From: Flavobacterium sp. NG2
GTDB taxonomy: Bacteria > Bacteroidota > Bacteroidia > Flavobacteriales > Flavobacteriaceae
Direction of reading: 5' to 3'
NCBI RefSeq assembly: GCF_034119845.1
Contig: NZ_CP139420.1
Coordinates: 660,001-724,000, forward strand
Length of the DNA stretch: 64,000 nt
Part shown: piece by piece, positions 8,835 through 18,230 of the stretch
Layout: every line of letters begins with the position of its first letter
How positions within the stretch are numbered: the first letter of the stretch is position 1
Translations under genes and position numbers: made by a program
The notes under the pieces: model-generated
The model's input: only the letters and a program-made list of their open reading frames with translations
Told to the model about the DNA's origin: nothing
Database searches by the model: none

Positions 8835-10454
8835 TTAAATCAACGATAATAGCGAACGTAAATTCAAACTAATTACCAGTATCACTACAAAAAATGAAGC
8901 AAGAATTAATACATCTTTGGACAAAACATCCTTTTTTTCGATTTTAAATTCGATATTAAAGTCTTCATTTTTAGCAGATTTAGACAACGAACTAAAGACT
9001 AATGCCAAAACAAATGTCAAGACAAAACCAGTAAGATTAAACCAAATCCAGAAAATATCTTCGCAAAAATATTTAATCAAAACATTGATGACAACACCTC
9101 CAATAATCCCAACATTCATCCCAATATAATTGACTCTTTTGACCAAAATAGCAATAATAAACGTCGCTAAAATAGGCCCGTAAAACTGTGATGAAATGGT
9201 ATTGATTAATTCAATTACTGTTCCTCCGCTATCTCCAAAAAGGTAAGCCGAAGCAATACATACAAATCCCCAAAATACGATAGAAATTTTTGAATATGCC
9301 ATGTACTTGGCTTCACTCAATTTTTCTTTTCCTCTATTAAAAAGATCTTCCACTGTTACTGCTCCCAAGGAATTTATAGTGGAACTGATAGATGACATCG
9401 CTGCAGATAAAATCCCAACAATCAGCACTCCAATTAATCCATGTGGCAAATATTTGATAATAAATACTGGTATCATTAAATCAGGTTTAATGCCTGATTT
9501 TGCAAATTCTACAGGATAGTGTTTTTGGGTCATGGCTGTAATATCACCTAAAAAATCTGGTGTTAATTGTACCAATGCACCTATAATTAGTCCCATTACA
9601 CAATAAGTCAATACCACAGGAAATCGCAACAAACCATTGGCTAACAATATTTTCTTAGCCGTTTTTTCATCTCTAGCCGACAGTAAACGTTGCGCTTGTG
9701 TTTGATCCGTACCATAATAAGAAAGGTACAAAAATAATCCCCCTAACACCATTGGTAAAAAACCATAGGTATCACCATTGAGCCCTAAATTAGGCAAATC
9801 AATTACTTGTAATCTTTCACTATCAAAACCTGTAAATGCAGGATTTTCACCCAACAAATTCCAGCCATAAACAATACAAATTATCAATCCTCCAAAAAGA
9901 ATCATCATTTGGATAGCATCACCCCAAACAACAGCTTTCATCCCTCCCATAAATGAGTAAACAATGGTAATCACTGTAATCAATAATATAGTCCAGTGAA
10001 AACTTATATTCAAAACGGACTGCAATATAATCGCAATGGTATAAACCCCTACACCTGTTGATAATGAGCGGCTAATTTGAAAAACAATACTTAAAACAAT
10101 ACGCGTTGAAGTCGAGAAACGTCTTTCAACAAATTCGTAAATACTTACAATATTAGCGCGATATAAGGGCGGAACTATAATTAAAATAATTCCAATCATA
10201 GCCAATGGAACTGCCAACTCAAAGGTCAACCATTTCATTCCACCTCCTTGCGCCAAACCAACAAAGGCAGGAGCAGAAATAAAACTAATTGCAGAGAGTT
10301 GGGTCGCCATGGCAGATAAACTTAATGGAAACCACCCCATGCTTTTACCTCCTAAGAAATAATCTTTAGCATCTTTATTTTCTTTGAATAAAAAGCCTAA
10401 TCCTAGAAAAGCAATTAGGTAAACGAAAACCACTGTATAGTCTATCCAGTTCAT
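8835..10454 (-). CDS. Sodium:solute symporter (SSS family)
   Basis: A 539-residue inner-membrane transporter with about 13-14 hydrophobic helices. The SSS signature is visible in helices 2-3 (KDYFLGGKSMGWFPLSLSAM, ATQLSAISFISAPAFVG) and YGTDQTQAQRLLSARD near the middle. Members import sugars, carboxylates or osmolytes with Na+. Only 19 bases separate it from the upstream hydrolase gene, so the two are surely co-transcribed. Inferred role: import of the intact glycosylglycerate from the periplasm, because the hydrolase has no export signal. Confidence 0.92.
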   Translation of the reverse strand: MNWIDYTVVFVYLIAFLGLGFLFKENKDAKDYFLGGKSMGWFPLSLSAMATQLSAISFISAPAFVGLAQGGGMKWLTFELAVPLAMIGIILIIVPPLYRANIVSIYEFVERRFSTSTRIVLSIVFQISRSLSTGVGVYTIAIILQSVLNISFHWTILLITVITIVYSFMGGMKAVVWGDAIQMMILFGGLIICIVYGWNLLGENPAFTGFDSERLQVIDLPNLGLNGDTYGFLPMVLGGLFLYLSYYGTDQTQAQRLLSARDEKTAKKILLANGLLRFPVVLTYCVMGLIIGALVQLTPDFLGDITAMTQKHYPVEFAKSGIKPDLMIPVFIIKYLPHGLIGVLIVGILSAAMSSISSTINSLGAVTVEDLFNRGKEKLSEAKYMAYSKISIVFWGFVCIASAYLFGDSGGTVIELINTISSQFYGPILATFIIAILVKRVNYIGMNVGIIGGVVINVLIKYFCEDIFWIWFNLTGFVLTFVLALVFSSLSKSAKNEDFNIEFKIEKKDVLSKDVLILASFFVVILVISLNLRSLLSLI

Positions 10455-10473
10455 AATACGTTAATTTAAAAAA

Positions 10474-11784
10474 TTAATTATTTATCAAATCCAAATACAA
10501 AGCAGCGCTCCAGGAAAAATTCCCTCCTCCATAGCCCTTTTGCTCCACTTCATAGGCTGCTTTCATTGGATTAAAATACTCATAAAAACCTACTTTTGAT
10601 AATAATTCAATACTATCTGATTTTACTCTTGCTGCAATATCATCATATCCATAATCCAGCAATCCGTAATACAACATCCAGTTTAAATTAATCCAAACCG
10701 GCCCTCTCCAATATTTTTTAGGATTGAAACGTTCGTGTGTTGGATCAAAGGAAGCACATAAATACATATCATCACCCCCAAATTTATCCATCATCGTTTT
10801 TATTATCGTAGCAGCTTGTTCTTTGGTTGGAATACCAGCAAACAAAGGCGAGAATGATGATGAACTTACAAATTGTATCGGTCTTTCGTTTCTTAAATCA
10901 TAATGTATATAAGCACCTAACTCATTGTCATATAATTTTTCATTAAAAGAAGCCATACTTTTTGCTTGCCATTGTTCTAATTGTGCAACTTTATCCTCAT
11001 TTCCACCAATGATTTTATACAAATCAATTAAGGCTTCATTGGATTTAATCAACATTGCGTTAAAAAGCGGATCTTGAACTAAAAACGGTGACAACTCAGC
11101 AATTTTAGCATCATCATAGTTATGTTCTTTTGCAATATCAATTATGTGTAAATAATGATCGTATTCTCTTTTTGATGGCCTTTGCGAAGCATCAACATGA
11201 GTGGTATCACGGCGTTCAAAAGTATATTCTGGCGGATTCATCGTCTCCCAAATATCATCCCATAAAGGCGAATTATCTGTTCCTGATTCCCAGTTGTGGT
11301 AGATGTACACCAAGCCTTCATTTTTCGGGTCTCTATTTTTATAAAAATAGTTGTGGTTGTCGTATACTCTACCAATATTTTCCTTAATGAAGTGTAGTAC
11401 ATCCGTCTTATCCTTGGCAATTTTATACATTTTTTCTAATGTAAAACCCAATACAGGCGGCTGCGTCATACCGGTTGACGGGTATTGCTTGTTAGAGAGA
11501 GGATGTAACTCGGCTTGGTGAAAATCTGGACCAGGGAAATAAGAATCACTTTTTTGATGAAAAACAATATGGGGAATAAAACCATTACTCCATTGTGCGT
11601 CTAGTAGCGTTTTCATTTCCGCTTTTGCTTTTTCCATATCATAATGAGCAAATCCAAGCGCTATAAAACCAGAATCCCATTTCCATTGAAAAGGATATAA
11701 GCCTTTACAAGGAATTGTATAACCTCCAGCTTGAAAATTGTCATTTAAAATATCTTGAGCTTCTTTTTTTAAATCAGTAGCCAT
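10474..11784 (-). CDS. GH63-type mannosylglycerate/glucosylglycerate hydrolase
   Basis: A 436-residue (alpha/alpha)6-barrel glycoside hydrolase without signal peptide, so cytoplasmic. Features match the short bacterial GH63 group that hydrolyses alpha-mannosylglycerate and alpha-glucosylglycerate (Thermus MgH, mycobacterial GgH): YPFQWKWDSGF at 30-40, HNWESGTDNSPLWDD at 163-177 with Asp170 as candidate general acid, YWRGPVWINLNWML in the C-terminal third, and FYEYFNP at 400-406 with Glu402 as candidate base, followed by GYGGGNFSWSAALYLDL. Length fits this group and is much shorter than eukaryotic GH63 glucosidase. The neighbouring glycerate kinase supports a glycerate-releasing activity. Trehalase-like (GH37) activity is the main alternative. 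Confidence 0.8.
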   Translation of the reverse strand: MATDLKKEAQDILNDNFQAGGYTIPCKGLYPFQWKWDSGFIALGFAHYDMEKAKAEMKTLLDAQWSNGFIPHIVFHQKSDSYFPGPDFHQAELHPLSNKQYPSTGMTQPPVLGFTLEKMYKIAKDKTDVLHFIKENIGRVYDNHNYFYKNRDPKNEGLVYIYHNWESGTDNSPLWDDIWETMNPPEYTFERRDTTHVDASQRPSKREYDHYLHIIDIAKEHNYDDAKIAELSPFLVQDPLFNAMLIKSNEALIDLYKIIGGNEDKVAQLEQWQAKSMASFNEKLYDNELGAYIHYDLRNERPIQFVSSSSFSPLFAGIPTKEQAATIIKTMMDKFGGDDMYLCASFDPTHERFNPKKYWRGPVWINLNWMLYYGLLDYGYDDIAARVKSDSIELLSKVGFYEYFNPMKAAYEVEQKGYGGGNFSWSAALYLDLINN

Positions 11785-11845
11785 AACAGTTGTTTTTTAT
11801 TTAAGGATGCTCTTCTTTCAAAGAACATCCTTATGTATTATATTT

Positions 11846-14446
11846 TTAGAAATTGAAGGTCAAGCTCATTAAAGCTGTTCTTGGGATAATTGGTCTTCCT
11901 ACGAAAAATGCCTCATCTGTTTGATTGTCTCCAAGTCTAGGAGAACCTTCAGTAATTCCAGCTGAATTCATTAAGTTAAAACTTTGCGCTCCTATACGTA
12001 ATGTCTCATTATCTTTTCCAAGGTTGAATGTGTATCCTAAACTTAAATCGACGATACCAAATCCTTGTAATTTAATGGTATTAGAATCGTTAGTATATTT
12101 ATCACCTGCATAGCTATAATCAAGGTTGGCATCAAAATTTGATTTGTCATAAGCCAATCCTAATTTAGACATTACATTAGGCTGTCTTGCTAATTTATTC
12201 CCTACGAAGGTTGGGTTATTTTCAGATTTGGTCAATTCATGTTTTTGATAAGTCAAAGTACCATTGAAGCTGAATCCTGGCACAAATCTCCAATTCCAAG
12301 TAGATTCAATACCATATGATTGTGTATCTTGTAAATCCACTTTTTCGATAAAACTTCCTGAGTTATCTGGGTTATTGATAAATTGAATGTTTCTTCTATC
12401 ATATAAATTAGCAGAATAAAGCGCAACCGTTCCTGACAATGAACCTTTTCCATATTTAATCCCTGCCTCAGCTTGAACAATTTTCTCTGGAGAATAAGAT
12501 GATGGTTTCCCTTTTGCATCAAATTTTATAGAACGTAATTCTGGAAAGAAATATCCTTTTGAAAAGTTACCATAAACACTTAAGTCAGTATTTACTTTAT
12601 ACAAAGCGGCCAATGAAATAGCATAGTCATCAGTAGCAACTTTTGCTCTTTGATATTCACCTGTTCCCCAAACCACATTATCCATATTGTTGATTCCCGT
12701 ATTAGCTACTTTAAATGAAGCTGTTTTTTCGTTTTCAACAGTACCTGAAGCTCTTTCGTGTCTTACACCAATATCAAAATTCCAGTTTTCTAATTTAATT
12801 TGGTCTGTTAAGAAGAAAGCCAATTTGTCACTAGTAATATTTTTGTTTAAATAACCTGTACCTCTATTAGTAACACCGTTAATTGTATAACCTGAAAGGT
12901 TGATTAATTCTGGACTGTTATTGTATTCACTCAAATAACTAGTTGTCACATTCATATCACCTGCTGATGATCTAGACATAAAAGTTCCAGCAGTTACGGT
13001 ATGATTCCCAATTTTGTTAATTAATTTCACTTCTGAAACCAATTCATCTAACGGACGTACTCTATCAATAATTCTGTTTTCAAACAATAAAGCGTTTGCA
13101 GCCAAAGGAGTTCCATTCAAGTAGGTGAAATTCCCAGAAGTCAATCCTCTTGCATCTTTATATTGTTGTTGTGTTTCTACAACTTTGAAATTAGCAGGAT
13201 TTAGTCCACTACCATCAGTAAAAAAGTTAAATTGATGTTTGTAATTTGATTTTCTGATTTTAGCATCAACTGAAAAAGAATCATTAAATTCATGAACAAA
13301 ATTTGTCATAAAGTAACCTCCTTTGGTAGCCACTCCATCTTTGATGTTTGACTTGAAAATCCCGTTTGGTGTAGCGTATGAGATATCCGCAGCTGCAGCC
13401 GTTTGTAACGTCATGATTTCTTGACCATTATTCCCAATAGGTCTTTCTCTTGAACCTCCTTGTAATGGGTAAGGCAAAAAGAATTGTACTTTATCATCAA
13501 TCACTTGTCCTGAGAATGTGATAGAACCTTTTTTGGTTACTTTTTTCACATTACCTCTAATTTGGTATCCTTCAGTAGGCAATCCTGTTTTGATTGGCCC
13601 TTGGTCGTAACGGTAAAAACCAGTAATAGCATAAAACAAATCAGAATCTTTCCCTCCTAATTGACCACTTGACAAGAAATCAGCTTTGTATCTAGAATTT
13701 GTACCTACTTCCATTTTCAAAATGTTCTTAGGCGTTGCTGAACCTGTAACACTTGTATAGTTAATAATACCCGCTACTGAACCTGCACCGTATAATACTG
13801 ATGAACCTCCACGAATAAATTCCAAACCTTTTACACCAATATCTGTTCTAAAATAAACATCATGCGCAGATGAATTCAGTCCAAAAGTGGATAATACCGG
13901 CATCCCGTCAATTTGTAATGGGTTAAATTGAAACTGTCCACCAGAAGGCAAACCTCTAACGAACACATTCGAAGCAACCTCACCACCACCATTCTCAGTA
14001 GTAATTCCTGGCACACTTCTCAAGATGTTAGCTTGACTACTAGTATTAATTTTAGTCATTTCTTTTGCACTAATTGAAGTAACTGAAACAGGAGTCTCTT
14101 TTTGAGAACGTTTTACAGATGTTGCTGTTAAAACGACTTCATCAAGTGTCTCAATACTTTCTTTTAGAACAAAATTCACAACCGTTTGTCCGTTTAGTTT
14201 AACTGTTTTGGTTTGAGGAAAATAGCCAATGTAAACTACTTTTAGTTTTTGTTCGCCCGTTAATTTAGTTGTAAAGCTATAATTACCATCTAAATCGGTA
14301 GTCGCTCCTACATTAACTCCTACTACAACAACATTAGCCATTGGAATTGGATTGTTCTTTTCATCGGTCACTGTACCTTTTACAGTGGTTTGAGAATAGG
14401 AATAGGTTCCTATTAACAGCAAAAATACTTTGATATAATTTTTCAT
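11846..14446 (-). CDS. TonB-dependent outer-membrane receptor with carboxypeptidase-regulatory-like N-domain
   Basis: An 866-residue outer-membrane receptor. The signal peptide is MKNYIKVFLLLIGTYSYSQ. A CarboxypepD_reg-like domain follows (~20-105, VKGTVTDEKNNPIPMANVVV). The plug domain contains RSVPGITTENGGGEVASNVF and EFIRGGSSVLYGAGSVAGII. A beta-barrel ends with TALMSLTFNF. It is shorter than SusC proteins and no susD gene follows, suggesting a small ligand rather than a long glycan. It is the first gene of the operon, 61 bases before the hydrolase gene, and divergent from lacI across the double operator. Confidence 0.93.
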   Translation of the reverse strand: MKNYIKVFLLLIGTYSYSQTTVKGTVTDEKNNPIPMANVVVVGVNVGATTDLDGNYSFTTKLTGEQKLKVVYIGYFPQTKTVKLNGQTVVNFVLKESIETLDEVVLTATSVKRSQKETPVSVTSISAKEMTKINTSSQANILRSVPGITTENGGGEVASNVFVRGLPSGGQFQFNPLQIDGMPVLSTFGLNSSAHDVYFRTDIGVKGLEFIRGGSSVLYGAGSVAGIINYTSVTGSATPKNILKMEVGTNSRYKADFLSSGQLGGKDSDLFYAITGFYRYDQGPIKTGLPTEGYQIRGNVKKVTKKGSITFSGQVIDDKVQFFLPYPLQGGSRERPIGNNGQEIMTLQTAAAADISYATPNGIFKSNIKDGVATKGGYFMTNFVHEFNDSFSVDAKIRKSNYKHQFNFFTDGSGLNPANFKVVETQQQYKDARGLTSGNFTYLNGTPLAANALLFENRIIDRVRPLDELVSEVKLINKIGNHTVTAGTFMSRSSAGDMNVTTSYLSEYNNSPELINLSGYTINGVTNRGTGYLNKNITSDKLAFFLTDQIKLENWNFDIGVRHERASGTVENEKTASFKVANTGINNMDNVVWGTGEYQRAKVATDDYAISLAALYKVNTDLSVYGNFSKGYFFPELRSIKFDAKGKPSSYSPEKIVQAEAGIKYGKGSLSGTVALYSANLYDRRNIQFINNPDNSGSFIEKVDLQDTQSYGIESTWNWRFVPGFSFNGTLTYQKHELTKSENNPTFVGNKLARQPNVMSKLGLAYDKSNFDANLDYSYAGDKYTNDSNTIKLQGFGIVDLSLGYTFNLGKDNETLRIGAQSFNLMNSAGITEGSPRLGDNQTDEAFFVGRPIIPRTALMSLTFNF

Positions 14447-14542
14447 AACGCTGGTTGATTAAATTAATTTTTGTGGTTATTTGTTCAGCTAATTTATAAA
14501 TCAATCCATCCTTTTGATACTTAAAATTTACCGAAAATCAAT

Positions 14543-14566
14543 GCAAACGTTTGCGGAAACGTTTGC
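14543..14566. promoter_or_regulatory. Double LacI-type operator between the TonB receptor and lacI
   Basis: Two abutting 12-mers: GCAAACGTTTGC (14543-14554), a perfect palindrome, and GGAAACGTTTGC (14555-14566), one mismatch from it. The central CG and the AAACGTTT core are typical of LacI/GalR-family operators. The pair lies 97 bases upstream of the receptor ATG and 45 bases upstream of the lacI ATG, so it can control both. Confidence 0.75.
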
Positions 14567-14592
14567 GAACAAAAAAATATTAGTTACTTTTA
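14562..14592 (+). promoter_or_regulatory. Promoter of the lacI-type gene
   Basis: TTTG (14562-14565) and TACTTTTA (14585-14592), spaced by 19 bases, fit the -33 / -7 pattern with one mismatch in the last -7 base. The -33 box is inside the second operator copy, so the repressor would block its own promoter. Confidence 0.5.
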
Positions 14593-14610
14593 CAGAGAAT
14601 ATACTAATAT

Positions 14611-15648
14611 ATGAGCAAAAAAAATATTATTACCCTAAAAAAAATAGCGTCTGATTTAGAATTATCTATTTCAACCGTTTCACGTGCCTTGAACAACCAT
14701 TCGGACATTAGTGACGAAACCAAAGAGCTCGTCAAAGCCTATGCAGCCAAAGTAAAATACGCTCCAAATCTTTTTGCCAAAGGTTTTCGGTCACATAAAA
14801 CCAACATAATAGGAGTAATAATTCCAAATATCGAACACCCTTTTACGGCGACTTTATTAAGAGGAATTATCTCCAGCGCCGAATTAAACGGCTATAAAGT
14901 AATTATTTGTGAGTCATTCAATAGTGACCAAAAACAAGCTGAATTATTAGAAACCATGATTCAATTTGGTGTTGATGGCGTTTTATTATCATTAACCAAA
15001 AAAACGAAGAATGTCGATGAGATTCTTGAAATGATGAAACATATTCCGCTTATTTTATTTGACCGAATTTCGAATAAAGTACCCTGTACCCAAATCATTA
15101 TTGACGATGAGGATGCCGCTTTTCAGGCAGTAGAACATCTCATCAATACAGGTAAAAAAAGAATTGCTATCATCAAAGAAACAGATAGCTCCAATGTGTC
15201 CGAAAGAAGATTTCAAGGCTATTTAAGAGCCTTACGAAAACACAAAATAGAAATTGACGAAAGTATTATACTTAGTTCTGAAGACTTGTCTATTGAAGAA
15301 GGAAAACGACAAACCACTATATTATTGAGTCTGCAAAATAAACCCGACGGCATCTTTACCATTATCGACGAAGCAGGTATAGGCGCTATCAAAGAACTCA
15401 AAAAAAATAAGATAAAAATCCCTGAAGAAATTGCAGTAGTAGGTTTCAGCAACACGATTTTAGCAAGCATTATCAAACCTAAATTATCCAGTATTGACCA
15501 ACCAGGAAATCGTATCGGAGAAATAGCAGTTAAATATCTAATTGATGAAATCAACAACGAAAACACCGTCAATCACAAAACAATCGAAATCAAAACCAAT
15601 TTGATTGTTCGTAAATCGTCATTCAATCCATTAAAAAATTCCAAATAA
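14611..15648 (+). CDS. LacI-family transcriptional regulator
   Basis: A 345-residue cytoplasmic repressor. The N-terminal helix-turn-helix reads ITLKKIASDLELSISTVSRA (residues 7-26), followed by the hinge helix region YAPNLFAKGFRSHKTNIIGV. The periplasmic-binding-protein-like effector domain includes VIIPNIEHPFTATLLRGI, GVDGVLLSLTKKT, IPLILFDRI and VVGFSNTILASIIKPKLSSI. It is divergent from the glycosylglycerate operon and very likely controls it through the palindromes at 14543-14566. The effector is unknown; a catabolic intermediate or the glycoside itself are the obvious candidates. Confidence 0.93.
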   Translation: MSKKNIITLKKIASDLELSISTVSRALNNHSDISDETKELVKAYAAKVKYAPNLFAKGFRSHKTNIIGVIIPNIEHPFTATLLRGIISSAELNGYKVIICESFNSDQKQAELLETMIQFGVDGVLLSLTKKTKNVDEILEMMKHIPLILFDRISNKVPCTQIIIDDEDAAFQAVEHLINTGKKRIAIIKETDSSNVSERRFQGYLRALRKHKIEIDESIILSSEDLSIEEGKRQTTILLSLQNKPDGIFTIIDEAGIGAIKELKKNKIKIPEEIAVVGFSNTILASIIKPKLSSIDQPGNRIGEIAVKYLIDEINNENTVNHKTIEIKTNLIVRKSSFNPLKNSK

Positions 15649-15660
15649 AGTTGTTGTAAT

Positions 15661-15696
15661 AAAAAAGGATTCCTGTTTTCACAGAAATCCTTTTAA
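15661..15696 (+). terminator. Rho-independent terminator of lacI
   Basis: AAAAGGATT (15663-15671) pairs with AAATCCTTTT (15685-15694), 12 bases past the stop. It lies between two convergent genes. Confidence 0.65.
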
Positions 15697-15741
15697 CTAA
15701 AAAAAAAAACTATTTATAAAAAACTAATTTAACTACTAACC

Positions 15742-18042
15742 TTAATACATCATTTTTTGTTTTAAATTCTCTTCGATTTTAAACTCACCTGAATTTTTGA
15801 TATTATTGTCTTTTGGAGCTTGCCCTTTTTCTCCCCACAACAATGCTATCAATGTAACTGGGTTATTAACAAAACTGTTTTTAGCAATAGACACGTTCAC
15901 AATACCTCTAGTTTTTACTAAAATCCCTGTTGGCTCCTCTTTTCCAGAATTAGTAACTGTGTTATTTTCAAAAACTAAATTACCCCCAATTGTAGATTCA
16001 TCATATCCCCCACGGTAATAATCTAGAATACTAGATTGAATTGCATCAAATTTAGAATTCTTAATATAGACAAACTCTGCGTTATACTCTCCTAAATCTT
16101 CATCTTCATCCGCTAAACGAATACCTCTTTTACAATTTTTAACAATAGAATTATCAATAGAAATAGTATCCGCAAAAGCATCTTTGTAAGCGTTTAACAC
16201 CGTGTCAAATTCATTAATTTCGACATTGTTTACCCATAAATTGTAAGCGCTTTTCATATTTTTTTGTAAAGTAGCAAAAGCATATTGCTCTTTATTTCCT
16301 TTTAAAATCATGTTTTCTAATCTCAAATTCCCTTTTGGTTCCATTAAGAAAACAGGACTTTTAGCTTCTCCTTTATACACAAGAGTTGCTTTTGATTTTT
16401 TATCTTTTGCCTTAATCGTAACCGATTTATTGATGACCAAAGAAGCATCTAATGCATAAACTCCTTTTTTCAATTCGATAATAGTTCCGGCAGTCGCTTT
16501 ATCCAAAGCACTAACCAACTCTTTAGTATTCGTTACTTGGACTGTCTTTGGAGCTTCTGTAGCTGTTTTTATTGGAAACCAATTTGTCCCATAGTCTTTA
16601 ACATCTATACTCCCTTTCTTTTTATTCACTGGCAAAATAATTGCACCAACAACATTAGCTGCCTCTCTATCATTTCCAAAAAGATCTTTTTTGATATTTT
16701 CGAAATCAAACCCTTTATAGTCTGAAGTTTTGTTTACTGTAGGAACATACAACCAATCAGACATTTTAGCAACAGTGATACTTTCTGTTTGAATTCCTTT
16801 GTCTTTAACATCACTATTATTTGGACTGTTTAGAATGTTATTTTTAAACAATACCCCATCCACTTTGTCATACGCTTTAATTGGGAAGTCATTTGGCGTT
16901 TGATTGTAAATTATGTTATTTGCCACTACAATTCTATCAGGTCTAGCTGAACGAATTTCTTGTGCTGGCAAAACATCACTTTTATTCATATTGGCTCCAA
17001 CACTAAACTGCCAAGGAGTAATACAATCAACAAAGGTATTGTAGGCAATCACCGCATCTGTTACTTGATTGTATCGGTTTTGTGGTGATTTTGGAACACC
17101 ATTCATAACCGCTAATGCGCTACGAAACTCTTCTCCTTTTATTTTATAAAAATAATTATTTGTAATCCAATGACCTGTATTTACTACACGTACACCTCCC
17201 ATAAAATCAGAGTTTTCATCACCAATAAAAATATTCCCATCGATAGTACAGTAATTACCATGACGCAATACTAATGACCCTTCTGATTTATAAAAAATGT
17301 TGTTTCTATATTCGTTGTTGTTAGATTTGTTCGAAATAATCTCAACCTCACCATCACATCTTTCAAAAAAATTATTCGCTATTAAAGTAAATGAGGGCGC
17401 CATCGAAGTGCCACTATCTCCAACCTGAATTGTCTCACCATGTGGTCCCCCTTTTCTTGGACGTGGCCCAAAATGATTGTTTGTTATCTGGTGATGATTA
17501 TTAATATGTTCATTCCCTTTTAAAATAACCATAATCGTTGGTCCTTGGTTTGATTTCCCTGTAATATAACAGTGGTCCAATTGATTGTTTCTTCCCCAGA
17601 ACTCTACCCAATGATCATCTCGCACTCTATTTAATTGTGTGAAATCTTCGATCACACATTGACTTACTTTACAGTGATTAGCAATATTCTTTTTATCAAT
17701 ATGAAAGTCTATTACTGTAGCCGATGGCGTATATCCATTTTTGAAATACAATCCTTTAACCTCAAGATAGGTACCGCCAAGTTTTAAGTCTGAAACTCCT
17801 TCAATCGTTACTTTTCCAACTGTTTCAGCACGCAAAACTATAGGAGCCGTAGAAGTTCCATTCCCTGTAAATTTAATCTGAACATCTTTCCAAACTCCAT
17901 TGGCCAGAATAATTTCGTCTCCAGCTACCGCATTTTTTATTGCAGCTTGCAATTCTGCTTGATTATTTACTTTGATACTTTTAGCATTTCCGTTGAATGC
18001 AAACAATAAAAAAGCAACACTTAAGAAAAATAATTTCTTCAT
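15742..18042 (-). CDS. Polysaccharide lyase family 6 (alginate lyase / chondroitinase B family)
   Basis: A 766-residue exported right-handed beta-helix protein. The signal peptide ends near FAFNGNA (residue 20), with no lipobox. The PL6 catalytic domain spans ~22-450; the Brønsted pair is Lys239 (EIISNKSNNN) and Arg260 (GSLVLRHGNYC). Their spacing of 21 matches Lys250/Arg271 of chondroitinase B. RGHN-type NNxF repeats form the helix rungs. A second, weaker beta-helix domain fills ~495-750, as in two-domain PL6 alginate lyases. It depolymerises poly-mannuronate or related uronates by beta-elimination. It is transcribed divergently from the RraA gene, across a palindrome-rich control region. 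Confidence 0.88.
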   Translation of the reverse strand: MKKLFFLSVAFLLFAFNGNAKSIKVNNQAELQAAIKNAVAGDEIILANGVWKDVQIKFTGNGTSTAPIVLRAETVGKVTIEGVSDLKLGGTYLEVKGLYFKNGYTPSATVIDFHIDKKNIANHCKVSQCVIEDFTQLNRVRDDHWVEFWGRNNQLDHCYITGKSNQGPTIMVILKGNEHINNHHQITNNHFGPRPRKGGPHGETIQVGDSGTSMAPSFTLIANNFFERCDGEVEIISNKSNNNEYRNNIFYKSEGSLVLRHGNYCTIDGNIFIGDENSDFMGGVRVVNTGHWITNNYFYKIKGEEFRSALAVMNGVPKSPQNRYNQVTDAVIAYNTFVDCITPWQFSVGANMNKSDVLPAQEIRSARPDRIVVANNIIYNQTPNDFPIKAYDKVDGVLFKNNILNSPNNSDVKDKGIQTESITVAKMSDWLYVPTVNKTSDYKGFDFENIKKDLFGNDREAANVVGAIILPVNKKKGSIDVKDYGTNWFPIKTATEAPKTVQVTNTKELVSALDKATAGTIIELKKGVYALDASLVINKSVTIKAKDKKSKATLVYKGEAKSPVFLMEPKGNLRLENMILKGNKEQYAFATLQKNMKSAYNLWVNNVEINEFDTVLNAYKDAFADTISIDNSIVKNCKRGIRLADEDEDLGEYNAEFVYIKNSKFDAIQSSILDYYRGGYDESTIGGNLVFENNTVTNSGKEEPTGILVKTRGIVNVSIAKNSFVNNPVTLIALLWGEKGQAPKDNNIKNSGEFKIEENLKQKMMY

Positions 18043-18136
18043 TATAATTATAATTTTATTAATTTTTGAACACCAAATTAAAAGATAAACAGTAAATTTT
18101 GACCTTGTATAAAAATACTTTTAAACAAATAGTATA

Positions 18137-18181
18137 CCTTTACAAAAACCAAATTGGTTTACCAGTTTGGGTTTCCAAATA
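18137..18181. promoter_or_regulatory. Divergent control region with palindromic operator (PL6 / RraA)
   Basis: A -7-like TACCTTTA (18137-18144), with TTTT about 19 bases upstream, points toward the RraA gene. Immediately downstream is AACCAA-A-TTGGTT (from ~18149 to 18161), overlapping TTGGTTTACCAGTTTGG (~18156-18172), then TTTGG-GTTT-CCAAA (~18168-18181). The TGGTTtACCAGTTT core recurs upstream of the aldehyde dehydrogenase gene, so a common regulator is likely. Confidence 0.6.
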
Positions 18182-18230
18182 TAAGCATATTTATTTATTA
18201 TCACACCATATTATTTAAAAAAAAACTAAA

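Noticed and set aside
5935..15648. Interpretation of the sugar operon as a classical polysaccharide utilization locus
   Set aside because: There is no SusD, no secreted glycosidase and no hybrid sensor; the hydrolase is cytoplasmic, so a small imported glycoside fits better.
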